A stretch of 64,000 nt of DNA from CAWCWK01 sp963842125 (GTDB taxonomy: Bacteria > Pseudomonadota > Alphaproteobacteria > Rhizobiales > CAWCWK01). The position numbers were made by a program, and so were the translations under genes. Below are positions 1-8,392 of this stretch, piece by piece (within the stretch, counting starts at the first letter, position 1; every line of letters starts with the position of its first letter). The stretch lies in assembly GCA_963842125.1 (NCBI GenBank), contig CAWJFE010000001.1:1512156-1576155 (forward strand). Direction: 5' to 3'. The notes beneath the pieces were generated by a model. It searched no databases. It was not told where the DNA came from and worked only from the letters and a program-made list of their open reading frames with translations.

Positions 1-1
1 G

Positions 2-769
2 CTGAAGGACGGCTACAAGCTCAAGCCCGAGGACCTCGCCCGCGCGATCACGCCGCGCACCAAGTGGTTCGTGTTCAACTCGCCGTCCAACCCCACGGGC
101 GCGGCCTATTCCGCAGAGGAATTGCGCGGCATAGCCGACGTGCTCCTCGACAATCCGCATGTCTGGATCCTCACCGACGACATGTACGAGCATCTCGTCT
201 ACGACGACTTCACCTTCGCGACGCTGGCCGAGGTGGAGCCCAAGCTCTACGACCGCACGCTCACCATGAACGGCGTCTCCAAGGCCTATGCGATGACGGG
301 CTGGCGCATCGGCTACGCGGCCGGGCCGGTCGAGCTCATCAACGCGATGCGCAAGGTCGAGAGCCAGTCGACGTCCAACCCGACCTCGATCAGCCAGTGG
401 GCCGCCGTCGAGGCGCTGAACGGCCCGCAGGACTTCATCCCCGAGCGCAACGCCGTCTTCAAGGAGCGCCGCGACCTCGTCGTCGGCATGCTCAACCAGG
501 CCAAGGGCCTCCAATGCCCGATGCCGGAGGGCGCGTTCTACGTCTACCCGTCCTGTGAGGGCTGCCTCGGCAAGAGTACGGCCGGCGGCACGATGCTCCA
601 CACCGACGAGGATTTCGCGACCGCGCTCCTCGAAGAGGAAGGCGTCGCCGTCGTCCACGGCGCGGCCTTCGGCCTCTCGCCCTTCTTCCGCATCTCCTAC
701 GCGACCTCGACCGAGGCGCTGGAGGAAGCCTGCATGCGGATCCAGCGCTTTTGCGGAGGCCTGCGCTAG
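2..769 (+). CDS. Class I/II PLP-dependent aminotransferase (5' end outside window)
   Basis: The reading frame is open from base 2, so the N-terminal third of the gene lies upstream of the window and the GTG at 71 is not the start. About 255 residues are visible. They carry the fold-type I aminotransferase signatures: SPSNPTG (substrate/PLP pocket), TDDMYEH with the PLP-ring aspartate region, and MNGVSKAYAMTGWR, in which the Lys encoded at 281-283 forms the Schiff base. This pattern is that of the aspartate/prephenate aminotransferases common in Rhizobiales (AatA-like), a cytosolic amino-acid enzyme. Exact substrate cannot be read from the sequence. Two tiny membrane-protein ORFs follow directly. 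Confidence 0.92.
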   Translation: MKDGYKLKPEDLARAITPRTKWFVFNSPSNPTGAAYSAEELRGIADVLLDNPHVWILTDDMYEHLVYDDFTFATLAEVEPKLYDRTLTMNGVSKAYAMTGWRIGYAAGPVELINAMRKVESQSTSNPTSISQWAAVEALNGPQDFIPERNAVFKERRDLVVGMLNQAKGLQCPMPEGAFYVYPSCEGCLGKSTAGGTMLHTDEDFATALLEEEGVAVVHGAAFGLSPFFRISYATSTEALEEACMRIQRFCGGLR

Positions 770-772
770 GCG

Positions 773-1045
773 GTGACGCTGGACGATCTGGGAGAGCGGC
801 CGAGGCGGCGGCGCCGAGCGGCGAAGCAGACGAACGCCAAGCGCAGCGACGAGCGAACGAAGCTGACGGCTACCTATCTGAACGGTATCGCCGTGGCCAT
901 CGTTGCCGTGGGCGTACTCCGCTTCGCCTTCAACGAAAGCGGAGTCCTGACCGCCAGCGGAGCGCTCTGGCTTCCGATCGGGATCAGTGTTGGGCTACAC
1001 ATCGTGGCACTGCTATTCCTGCGGCGCTATCGAGGAGAGGAGTGA
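773..1045 (+). CDS. Small hypothetical membrane protein (90 aa)
   Basis: I do not recognise this protein. A GTG start lies 3 bases after the aminotransferase stop. The first 35 residues are basic and hydrophilic. Two hydrophobic stretches follow (about residues 36-52 and 61-82), so it probably has two membrane helices, with a charged C-terminus RRYRGEE. The stop is one base before the ATG of a second mini-ORF. The close packing suggests co-transcription with the aminotransferase gene, but no function can be proposed. Confidence 0.5.
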   Translation: MTLDDLGERPRRRRRAAKQTNAKRSDERTKLTATYLNGIAVAIVAVGVLRFAFNESGVLTASGALWLPIGISVGLHIVALLFLRRYRGEE

Positions 1046-1046
1046 C

Positions 1047-1139
1047 ATGGTCGACGAGCTTATCGGCTGGGCGAACCTGCTCTGGCCCCTCATCTTCGTC
1101 ATCCCGGTCTCGCTCTATCTGACGCGCCGGGAGCGATAG
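1047..1139 (+). CDS. Putative 30-aa single-pass membrane peptide
   Basis: This short ORF starts with ATG at 1047, one base after the preceding stop, behind a strong purine-rich ribosome binding site (GAGGAGAGGAG at 1031-1041). The peptide is mostly one hydrophobic segment (WANLLWPLIFVIPVSLYL) followed by a basic end TRRER. It may act with the 90-aa membrane protein just upstream, but no family is recognised. The good Shine-Dalgarno and tight spacing are the only arguments that it is real. Confidence 0.42.
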   Translation: MVDELIGWANLLWPLIFVIPVSLYLTRRER

Positions 1140-1144
1140 GCCCC

Positions 1145-2356
1145 GTGGTCAACCCTTCGTCGGTCGACGGCGCATCTGGCCCTCGCGGCGCCCTCGACGG
1201 CATCCGCGTCCTCGACCTCTCGCGCATTCTCGCCGGGCCGACCTGCACGCAGCTCCTCGGCGACCTCGGCGCGGATATCGTCAAGGTCGAGAACCCCCAT
1301 ACGGGCGGCGACGACACCCGGTCCTGGGGGCCGCCCTTCGTCGAGGGCGCGGAGGGGCCGACGCGCGAGAGCGCCTACTATCTCTCGGCCAACCGCAACA
1401 AGCGCTCCGTCGCGCTCGACATCGCGACCGAGGAGGGCCGCGCCGCCATCGCCAAGCTCGCCGAGACGGCCGACGTCGTCATCGAGAACTTCAAGCCGGG
1501 CGGGCTGAAACGCTATCGCCTCGACTACGAGACCCTGTCGGCCGGTCGGCCCGACCTCGTCTACTGCTCGATCTCGGGCTTCGGCCAGACCGGGCCCAAC
1601 GCCTCTAAGCCCGGCTACGACCTCCTCGCGCAGGGCTATGGCGGCATCATGAGCCTGACGGGCGATGCGGACGGGCCGCCGATGAAGGTCGGCGTCGGCA
1701 TCGCGGACGTGATGTGCGGCATGTATGCCTGCGTCGGCATCCTCGCCGCGCTGCGCCACCGCGACCGGACGGGCGAGGGCCAGCATATCGACCTCGCCTT
1801 GGTCGATTCGCAGATCGCCTGGCTCATCAACGAGGGCACCAACACGCTCATGTCCGGCCGCGTGCCCCAGCGGCGCGGCAACGGGCACCCCAATATCGTG
1901 CCCTACAGCGTCTTTCCCTGCTGCGACGGGCATTTCATCCTCGCCTGCGGCAATGACGGCCAGTTCAAGCGCCTCTGCGCGTGGCTGAACCGCCCGGAGC
2001 TCGTCGCCGACCCCCGCTTCGCGACCAATCCCGCCCGGATCGCGAACCGCGAGGCGATCGAGGCGGAGCTGACGGCCGAGTTCGCCGTCCGGGGCCTGGA
2101 CGAGATCGTCGATGCGCTGACCGAGGCCGGCGTGCCCGCCGGCGCCGTCAACACGCTCGACCGCGTCTTCGCCTCCGATCAGGTCGCCGCGCGGGAGATG
2201 GTGGTGCAGGTGCCGCATCCCGGCGCCGCCTCGGGGCACGTCGACCTCATCGGCAACCCGCTCAAGTTCTCGAAGACGCCCGTAACGTATCGCCGCCATC
2301 CGCCGCGCTGCGGCGAACATGATGATGAGGTGCTGGGCGGGCCTGTCCGCAGCTGA
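1145..2356 (+). CDS. CaiB/BaiF family CoA-transferase
   Basis: A 403-aa family III CoA-transferase, which moves CoA between carboxylic acids (for example succinyl-CoA to another acid) in the cytosol. The N-terminal motif LDLSRILAGPTCTQLLGDLGAD and the segment NFKPGGLKRYRLDYE are diagnostic. The catalytic aspartate that forms the acyl anhydride is Asp188 in GVGIADVMCG. A GTG at 1145 is used as start; the length is normal. The substrate is not predictable. Its TGA (2354-2356) directly abuts the stop of the convergent TPP enzyme, forming TGATCA, so there is no space for a terminator between them. Confidence 0.92.
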   Translation: MVNPSSVDGASGPRGALDGIRVLDLSRILAGPTCTQLLGDLGADIVKVENPHTGGDDTRSWGPPFVEGAEGPTRESAYYLSANRNKRSVALDIATEEGRAAIAKLAETADVVIENFKPGGLKRYRLDYETLSAGRPDLVYCSISGFGQTGPNASKPGYDLLAQGYGGIMSLTGDADGPPMKVGVGIADVMCGMYACVGILAALRHRDRTGEGQHIDLALVDSQIAWLINEGTNTLMSGRVPQRRGNGHPNIVPYSVFPCCDGHFILACGNDGQFKRLCAWLNRPELVADPRFATNPARIANREAIEAELTAEFAVRGLDEIVDALTEAGVPAGAVNTLDRVFASDQVAAREMVVQVPHPGAASGHVDLIGNPLKFSKTPVTYRRHPPRCGEHDDEVLGGPVRS

Positions 2357-4018
2357 TCAGATCTTTCCGTCATAGGCGCGGCGGCCGATGCGGCAGGCCA
2401 GGACGGTGAAGGTGTCGCGTTCGAGCGCCGCGTGGGCCTCCGCCTTCAGCGTCTCCGCGTCGTCGATCCAGACGCCGTGCCCGCCGAGCGCCGCGGCGAC
2501 GGCGGGGAAGTCGGAGCCGTCGAAGTCGACGCCGAGATTCGGGCGCCGCGAGGAGCGCTGCTTTCGCTCGATGAGGGCGAGGCTCTCGTCGACGAGGACG
2601 CAGACGATGACGGGCAGCTCGAGGTCGCGCAGCGTCGCGAGTTCGCCGAGCCCCATCTCGAGCCCCGCATCGCCGACGAAGGCGATGACGGGCCGCTCGT
2701 CCACCAAGCGGTGCCCGGCGGCGAGGGGGACGGCGCAGCCCATGGTGCACAGGGCGGAGGATTGCAGCATCCCGCGCGGGCCTCTCGCGCGCCAGACATG
2801 GCTGGCAAGGATGCGGTGGGCGCCGCTATCGGCCGTCGCGATCGTGTCGTCGGGCAGGGCCTCGTCGAGCGTGTGGAAGACGGCGGCGGGGCCGAAGCCC
2901 TCGGCTTCGGTTGCGAAGGCCTCGGCGAGCGCCCCGCGGGCGGCGGATACCTCCCCGTCTGGCCAGCGATAGCCGCGCGCCATGCCGGCGTCGATCGCCT
3001 CGAGTGCCGGGGCGACGGTCGACCGCAGGGTAAGCGAGACGTCGTGCATGCCGTGATCGCGCAGGACCGGCGTGATGTCGATCACGGGCGTTTCGGCGCT
3101 CCACGGATGCCGCCAGCCGACGCGCATCTCGATCGGGTCGTAGCCGGCAAGGAGGACGGCGTCGGCCTCGGCGATCAGCGGCAGGAGGATCGCGTCGGCT
3201 TTGGGCGAGAGACCGGCCGCGCCGAGGCAGAGCGGGTGCGTCTCGTCGAGGAGGCCCTTGGCCTTGTAGCTCGTGACGAGCGGAACGGCGTGACGTTGGC
3301 AGAAATCGGCGAGCGCCTGGCCGGCGCCCGCGTTGACGGCATCGACGCCGGCGATGACGAGCGGCCGGGTGGCGCGGGCAAAGGCGGCGAGCGCGGGGGC
3401 GTTCTCAGGGAGGGTCATGGTTGCCGGCGCCGTCGGGGCGACGGGGCGGACCTCGTCGCCGTCGCGCGCGGCGCCCTCCATCACGTCGATCGGCAGGTCG
3501 AGATGGACCGGGCCGGGCTGGCCGTCCAGGCTGAGCGCCAGCGCCTTTTGCACCACGAGACCGACCGTGCCCGGCCGCGCCTCGAAGCTGCCCTTCACGA
3601 TGGGGCGCAGCAGGTCGCGGTGGTCGAAGACCTGATGGGTGTAGCTCTCGGCCGTCGCGGCCGGCACGCGGCCCGTCAGGAAGAGGAGCGGGACACGGTC
3701 CTGATAGGCGTTGGCGACGACGTTGATCGCATTGGCGACGCCGGGGCCGAGCGTCGCGACGAGAAGGCCGGGGGCCGCCGAGCCGGAGGGTGCGTCGTGG
3801 CTTTGCGCATGCCAGACGCCTTCGGCCATGAAGCCGGCCGCGTTCTCGTGCTTGGTCAGGACGAAGCGGATGCCGGCCTTGTCGAGCCCCTCGATCAGCG
3901 CCAGCACCTCGCCGCCCGGAATGCCGAAGGCATGGGTGCAGCCGGCCTCGGCCAGCGCGCGGCCGAGAATGTCGGCGCCGGTGGTGCCCTCGGCGCTCGC
4001 GCCGGCGTCGGTGGTCAT
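2357..4018 (-). CDS. Acetolactate-synthase-like thiamine pyrophosphate enzyme
   Basis: A 553-aa three-domain TPP enzyme: N-terminal PYR domain with GIPGGEVLALIE and the activating glutamate in KHENAAGFMAEG, a middle domain, and a C-terminal PP domain with VGDAGLEMGLGELATL. The usual Asn-Asn after the GDG motif of acetolactate synthase is replaced (VDESLALIERKQ), so it need not make acetolactate; decarboxylase or carboligase activity on another 2-oxo acid is possible. I chose the ATG at 4018 rather than the upstream codon at 4216 because homology begins there and because it overlaps the esterase TGA as ATGA (4015-4018), implying translational coupling. It is the last gene of the opg operon. 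Confidence 0.85.
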   Translation of the reverse strand: MTTDAGASAEGTTGADILGRALAEAGCTHAFGIPGGEVLALIEGLDKAGIRFVLTKHENAAGFMAEGVWHAQSHDAPSGSAAPGLLVATLGPGVANAINVVANAYQDRVPLLFLTGRVPAATAESYTHQVFDHRDLLRPIVKGSFEARPGTVGLVVQKALALSLDGQPGPVHLDLPIDVMEGAARDGDEVRPVAPTAPATMTLPENAPALAAFARATRPLVIAGVDAVNAGAGQALADFCQRHAVPLVTSYKAKGLLDETHPLCLGAAGLSPKADAILLPLIAEADAVLLAGYDPIEMRVGWRHPWSAETPVIDITPVLRDHGMHDVSLTLRSTVAPALEAIDAGMARGYRWPDGEVSAARGALAEAFATEAEGFGPAAVFHTLDEALPDDTIATADSGAHRILASHVWRARGPRGMLQSSALCTMGCAVPLAAGHRLVDERPVIAFVGDAGLEMGLGELATLRDLELPVIVCVLVDESLALIERKQRSSRRPNLGVDFDGSDFPAVAAALGGHGVWIDDAETLKAEAHAALERDTFTVLACRIGRRAYDGKI

Positions 4019-4854
4019 TGTTCTGTCAAATCCAATAGAAGAGCGAGCTGGTCCCAAGCAAGGGCAACCCACTCCGTTCGGATCGAGTGGCCCCCATCGT
4101 GCAGGCATATCGCGATGAGTTTGTCGCCTGTGGGTCCGCATACTTTGGTCTCGCAAGAAAGACCATCTGGGCGGGAATACAGGGTTTCCTGCGGGCACGA
4201 AGCCTGCTCGTACCACACGGCGAGGCTCTCGCGCACATCGCTCTGGTGCCAGCCGTCCCCAATCGGCCGGCCTTCCATCGGCACGACCGTGTCCGACGTC
4301 CCATGCACATGCACAAGGTTCGGCACCGGGCTCGGGCAGCTCTCGGGGATCGGGTCCCAGAAGGCGCCGGCGACGGGGGCGAAGCCGAGAAAGCCTTCGC
4401 CCCTATAGCAGGCGACGCTCCAGGCCATGGAGCCGCCCATGGAGAAGCCGGTGACCATGGTGCTCTCGCGGGTAATGCCGAAGCGGGCCTCTACGTCGTC
4501 CACCACGCTCTCGATGAAGGCGAAATCGTCCCGCGCCTGGCTGGGCGAGCCGGGATAGGCCCAGGTCTTGTTGCGCCCGTCCGGCGCGACGAGGAGGAGA
4601 TCGCGCTCTCGCGCCACGCGGGCGAGGGCACCGTTGCGCATCACGCCCTCCGCCGTGCCCTGCCAGCCGTGAAAATAGAGGATGGCGCCTTTCGGCTCAC
4701 CGTCGGGCGCCGCGATCCGGTAGGTCCCGTCCTCGACGACGCAGTCGGTCTCGGGGCCGCAGGCGGAAGCGGGCGCGGCGGCGCCGAGCGATGCGAGCAC
4801 GAGGCCTGCGAGCGCCGAGGGCAGGAATGGCGATGTCGTGCGCGGCGATGTCAT
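4015..4854 (-). CDS. Secreted esterase / PHB-depolymerase-like alpha/beta hydrolase
   Basis: A 279-aa protein with an N-terminal signal peptide (hydrophobic core SALAGLVLASLGAAA, cleavage after APASA) followed by a cysteine-rich mature start CGPETDC. The nucleophile elbow GFSMGGS and the oxyanion segment YFHGWQG identify an alpha/beta hydrolase of the LpqC/poly(3-hydroxybutyrate) depolymerase type; the catalytic His is probably in LHDGGHS near the C-terminus. It should act in the periplasm. The ATG at 4854 overlaps the opgH stop (ATGA) and its own stop overlaps the next gene. Sitting in a glucan operon, it could remove or edit acyl substituents on periplasmic glucans; that is inference. Confidence 0.82.
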   Translation of the reverse strand: MTSPRTTSPFLPSALAGLVLASLGAAAPASACGPETDCVVEDGTYRIAAPDGEPKGAILYFHGWQGTAEGVMRNGALARVARERDLLLVAPDGRNKTWAYPGSPSQARDDFAFIESVVDDVEARFGITRESTMVTGFSMGGSMAWSVACYRGEGFLGFAPVAGAFWDPIPESCPSPVPNLVHVHGTSDTVVPMEGRPIGDGWHQSDVRESLAVWYEQASCPQETLYSRPDGLSCETKVCGPTGDKLIAICLHDGGHSIRTEWVALAWDQLALLLDLTEQ

Positions 4855-6725
4855 GCGCGGCGTGGTCTCCAGAGGCGCGGTCGTAGCGCCGGGCGGGCGC
4901 GGGAGGGGCCGGGCGCATCGACGGGCCGATCGAGCGCGCGGTTCAACTCGGTATAGACGCCGGGCGGGGCGTAGGTCTCGGGCGTGCCGAGCCATCCGGC
5001 GAAGGCGTGCGTCTGCATGAGTGCGCTGATCGGCACGGCAAGGGCGAGGCTGGCGGCGATCGGGGCGATCCAAGGCGAGATCTGCCCGGCGAGGAGCCCG
5101 GCGACGAGAAGGACGCCGAGCGCCGTCTCCAGCCAGTGAAAGGCGAGGAGCGTGCGCCAGCCGTCGCGCTCGCCGGCGCGACGCTGGGGCGCCCATCCGG
5201 CGTCGATGCCGGCAAAGGTTCGAAGGACGGCGCGGACCTGCTGCACCATCATGATGGGCGCGAGTGCGATCGAGAGGGCGAGTTCGAGCAGCGCAGAGCC
5301 GAGAAAGCGCACCGGCCCGCCGACCGTGCGCAGGGCCGGATCGTCGATCAGCGTGCCGAGGATGCCGAGCATCTTGGGCGCCACCAGCATCGCGTAGACG
5401 AAGCAGAGGACGAGGACGCGGCTGACGAGGTCGATCTCCGGCCACATCGGAAAGAGCGGGTTCTCGGGCGAGAAATAGCGCACGAGCGGCGCCTCGCGGC
5501 TGCTGAAGGCCGCCCAGAGGAGGAGGAGCGTGAACCAGGCGAGCGAGGTCAGATACGCCATCGCGCCCTGAAGCAGGTGAAAGCGCGACAGGGGATGCAG
5601 GCCGGAGGCGAAGAGGAGCCGGAGGTGCTGGAGATTGCCCTGGCACCAGCGCCGGTCTCGCAGCACGTGGTCGATGAGGGTCGGCGGCGTCTCCTCGAAG
5701 CTGCCGCGCGGCTCGGGCAGGATATGCACCGACCAGCCGGCCCGGCGCAGCAGCGCAGCCTCGACGAAATCGTGACTGAGGATGAGGCCCGACAGCGGAC
5801 CGCGGCCCGGCAGGTCGGGCAATCCGGCCGAGGCCGCAAAGGCGCGGGTGCGGATGATCGCGTTATGGCCCCAATAGTTGCCCGCGTCCCCCGTCCAACG
5901 CGCGAGGCCGGCGGCGAGAACGGGCCCGTAGACGTTGCAGGCGAATTGCTGGGCGCGGGCGAAGAGCGTGCGCGCCCCGATGATGCGCGGCACGCTTTGC
6001 ACGAGCCCGGCGCTGGGGTCCCGCGCCATCGCATCGGCGAGCGCGGCGATGGTCTCCGGCGTCATCAGGCTGTCGGCGTCTAGGACGAGCATCGCGTCGG
6101 ACGACGCACCGTCGCGCATCACCCATTCGGCGATGTTGCCGGCCTTCTTGCACGTGTTGTGTTCGCGGTTGCGATAGGTCGCCGCAATCTCGCTCACGCT
6201 GTCGGCGAGCCGTTCGGCGAAGACCGCGCGTTCGTGCGCGACGGCGTCCGGCGATCGCGTGTCGGACAGGACGTGGAGGGCGTAGTCGTGGCGCCTCTCC
6301 GTTCGCGCGAGGCCATCCAGCATCGCGCGGGCGCCGGCGAAGACACGGGTGGGATCCTCGGAATAGACCGGGAGGAGGATGGCGATGCGCAGACGCGGCG
6401 CCTCGATCGCGGACGCGCTCGCCCTGGCCGTTCGCCGCACGAGGATGCCGAGCGTCGCGGTGCTGACCGACAGCGCGATCCAGAAGAAGGTGAAGGCCAT
6501 CAGGCCCGCCATGGCGATCTCTGCGACGGCGTATCCGCCGGCCTCGAACCAGTCGAGCACGGCGGCGAGCAGAAGACCGGTCGTGACGAGCGCGGGCAGG
6601 CCGACGGCGATGCGCGCCAGCGGCTTTCGCTCCAGCGTGGATGGAGGGGCGGCGGGATCGCGGTAGGGGCGCGAGAGGTCCTGCGCCGGCATGACCAGCG
6701 TGTCGTTGGATAAGGCGGGCGTCAT
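4851..6725 (-). CDS. opgH: Glucans biosynthesis glucosyltransferase MdoH/OpgH
   Basis: A 624-aa inner-membrane glycosyltransferase that polymerises beta-glucan from UDP-glucose for osmoregulated periplasmic glucans. Hydrophobic segments near residues 40-95 precede a cytosolic GT-2 domain with LLPVYSEDP, the DxD motif VLDADSLM, and the acceptor/processivity motif RRWCQGN; several membrane spans follow. I chose the ATG at 6725 (MTPALSND) over the longer open frame because opgH homology starts there. It is shorter than E. coli OpgH (about 850 aa), as usual for alphaproteobacterial forms. It lies 83 bases after opgG and overlaps the esterase start. Confidence 0.93.
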   Translation of the reverse strand: MTPALSNDTLVMPAQDLSRPYRDPAAPPSTLERKPLARIAVGLPALVTTGLLLAAVLDWFEAGGYAVAEIAMAGLMAFTFFWIALSVSTATLGILVRRTARASASAIEAPRLRIAILLPVYSEDPTRVFAGARAMLDGLARTERRHDYALHVLSDTRSPDAVAHERAVFAERLADSVSEIAATYRNREHNTCKKAGNIAEWVMRDGASSDAMLVLDADSLMTPETIAALADAMARDPSAGLVQSVPRIIGARTLFARAQQFACNVYGPVLAAGLARWTGDAGNYWGHNAIIRTRAFAASAGLPDLPGRGPLSGLILSHDFVEAALLRRAGWSVHILPEPRGSFEETPPTLIDHVLRDRRWCQGNLQHLRLLFASGLHPLSRFHLLQGAMAYLTSLAWFTLLLLWAAFSSREAPLVRYFSPENPLFPMWPEIDLVSRVLVLCFVYAMLVAPKMLGILGTLIDDPALRTVGGPVRFLGSALLELALSIALAPIMMVQQVRAVLRTFAGIDAGWAPQRRAGERDGWRTLLAFHWLETALGVLLVAGLLAGQISPWIAPIAASLALAVPISALMQTHAFAGWLGTPETYAPPGVYTELNRALDRPVDAPGPSRARPALRPRLWRPRRA

Positions 6726-6808
6726 GGATGCGAACGAGTCCTCGGCGGGGCGCCTCCCAGCGACGCAGTCTGTACCGTTTTGCTGCGCCGCAGCAAGCCC
6801 CCCTGACG

Positions 6809-8392
6809 TCACGTCGGCGCGATGCCTGCGCCGGGCGTCCAGCGGTAGAGCCAGACCTCGCTCGCCGGGCCGTCCGCATCGAGGATCTGAGCGCGCAATT
6901 CGACGGAGTCGCTGTCGCGCGGATCGAAGTAGAAGGCCAATCGCACGCCGCCCGTCTCCGGGTGGCGCTGCAGGATGGGCAGTGAAGCGGTGCCCCGGTT
7001 GGCACCGACGAAGGGGCGCAGCGCCTCGATATCGTCGAGCCGTGCGTGCGCCGCGAAATCGATGACGACGCGCCGGCCATCGGGGTCGAGGTTGGCGCCG
7101 GCCAGACGCTCGCCCATGAACGTGTCGTCGATCAACGCGACGTCCGGTCCGGTGTTGGGCTCCTCGCCCCATTGCAGCGCGTAGTCGTAGCGATACTCCG
7201 CTCCGGCGATCAGCGGCTCGGCGGGGCGCCAGTAGGCGACGATGTTGTCGTAGATCTCGCGCTCGCTCGGGATCTCGACGAGCGCGACGCTGCCCCGCCC
7301 CCAATCGCCTTGCGGCGTCGTCCAGAGGCCGGGGCGGCGGTGGTAGAGGGCTTCGAAGTCCTCGAAATCCTCGAGCGAACGGGCGCGCTGGAGAAGGCCG
7401 AAACCGGTGGGGTTCTCGTCGACGAACTGGCTGACCTGGAGCTCGCGCGGATTGGCGAGCGGGCGCCAGAGCCGCTCTCCGGCGCCGTTGTCGACGAGGA
7501 GGCCATCCGAATCGTGGACGGCAGGGCGGAAGTCGTCGAAGCGGGCGCGATTGGTCTGGTCGAAGAGGAACATGCTCGTCTGCGCGCCGATGCCGACATG
7601 GGCGAGGTCGCGGCGCGGGAAGATGTGGGAGCGGACGTCCATCGCGGTCGCATCGCCGAGCTTCGACGAAAAGGTGAAGGCGCCGGTGCAGGACGGCGAA
7701 TCGAGAAGCGCGTGGACGGTGGTGAGACCGGACGCGGCCGGCGCCTCGATCCAGAAGCGGCGAAAGGCCGGGAACTCCTCGCCGCCCGGCTCGGCGGTGT
7801 CGATGGCGAGGCCGCGCGCGGAGAGACCGTAGACCTGGCCGAGGCTGCGCCCCCGGAAATAGCTCGCGCCCTGGAAGACGAGATACTCCTCGGGCCCGGC
7901 GCCCGACGCCCGCTCGTCCACGATGCGAAAGCCCGAATAGCCGTGCGCGTTGGACGTCCGCAAGGCCGCGAGATCGTCCGGCACGGCGAAGGCGTCGGCC
8001 TCGAAGAGCAGCGTGCGGGCCTCGCCGTCCTCGACGAGGTTCACCTCGATCGGTTCGGTGAAATAGAGGCCGGGCGCGAAGAGTTCGACATGGCTCGCCC
8101 GCCCGCGCCACGGCGCACGATCGACCTTGAAGCCGAGCCGGCGATAGTCGTCATAGGAGAGCTCCGCCCAGACGTCCGGCACCCGCTGCGGCGCCTCGTA
8201 GTCTCGGGCGGCGAGGTCGCGGGCGAGCGCCACGACGCCGTCGGCGGAGAATGCGGTGGCGGGGCCGAGCGGTAGGGGGCGCGTGTCCTTGACCGGCGAG
8301 GCCGAATCGAGAGCCAGGGCCGAGCCGGCGTTCGCTGCAAGGAGGCCTGCGGCGGCGAGGGTGCCGAACTGGCGACGCGTGACGGGGCTCAT
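6809..8392 (-). CDS. opgG: Periplasmic glucan biosynthesis protein MdoG/OpgG
   Basis: A 527-aa OpgG/OpgD family protein, needed in the periplasm for glucan backbone branching or release. The N-terminus has a twin-arginine-like signal (VTRRQFGTLAAAGLL, cleavage near ALA at about residue 28), so export may use Tat, as in E. coli OpgD. Family segments include YRRLGF near the N-terminus, APGLYFTEPIEVN, YGLSARGLAI, and FEALYHRRPGLWTTPQGDWGRG. The start ATG at 8392 overlaps the opgC stop (ATGA). The gene sits between opgC and opgH. Confidence 0.94.
   Translation of the reverse strand: MSPVTRRQFGTLAAAGLLAANAGSALALDSASPVKDTRPLPLGPATAFSADGVVALARDLAARDYEAPQRVPDVWAELSYDDYRRLGFKVDRAPWRGRASHVELFAPGLYFTEPIEVNLVEDGEARTLLFEADAFAVPDDLAALRTSNAHGYSGFRIVDERASGAGPEEYLVFQGASYFRGRSLGQVYGLSARGLAIDTAEPGGEEFPAFRRFWIEAPAASGLTTVHALLDSPSCTGAFTFSSKLGDATAMDVRSHIFPRRDLAHVGIGAQTSMFLFDQTNRARFDDFRPAVHDSDGLLVDNGAGERLWRPLANPRELQVSQFVDENPTGFGLLQRARSLEDFEDFEALYHRRPGLWTTPQGDWGRGSVALVEIPSEREIYDNIVAYWRPAEPLIAGAEYRYDYALQWGEEPNTGPDVALIDDTFMGERLAGANLDPDGRRVVIDFAAHARLDDIEALRPFVGANRGTASLPILQRHPETGGVRLAFYFDPRDSDSVELRAQILDADGPASEVWLYRWTPGAGIAPT

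Noticed and set aside
2432..4408. Long plus-strand frame opposite the TPP enzyme
   Set aside because: Antisense shadow; the minus-strand frame carries all TPP-enzyme motifs.
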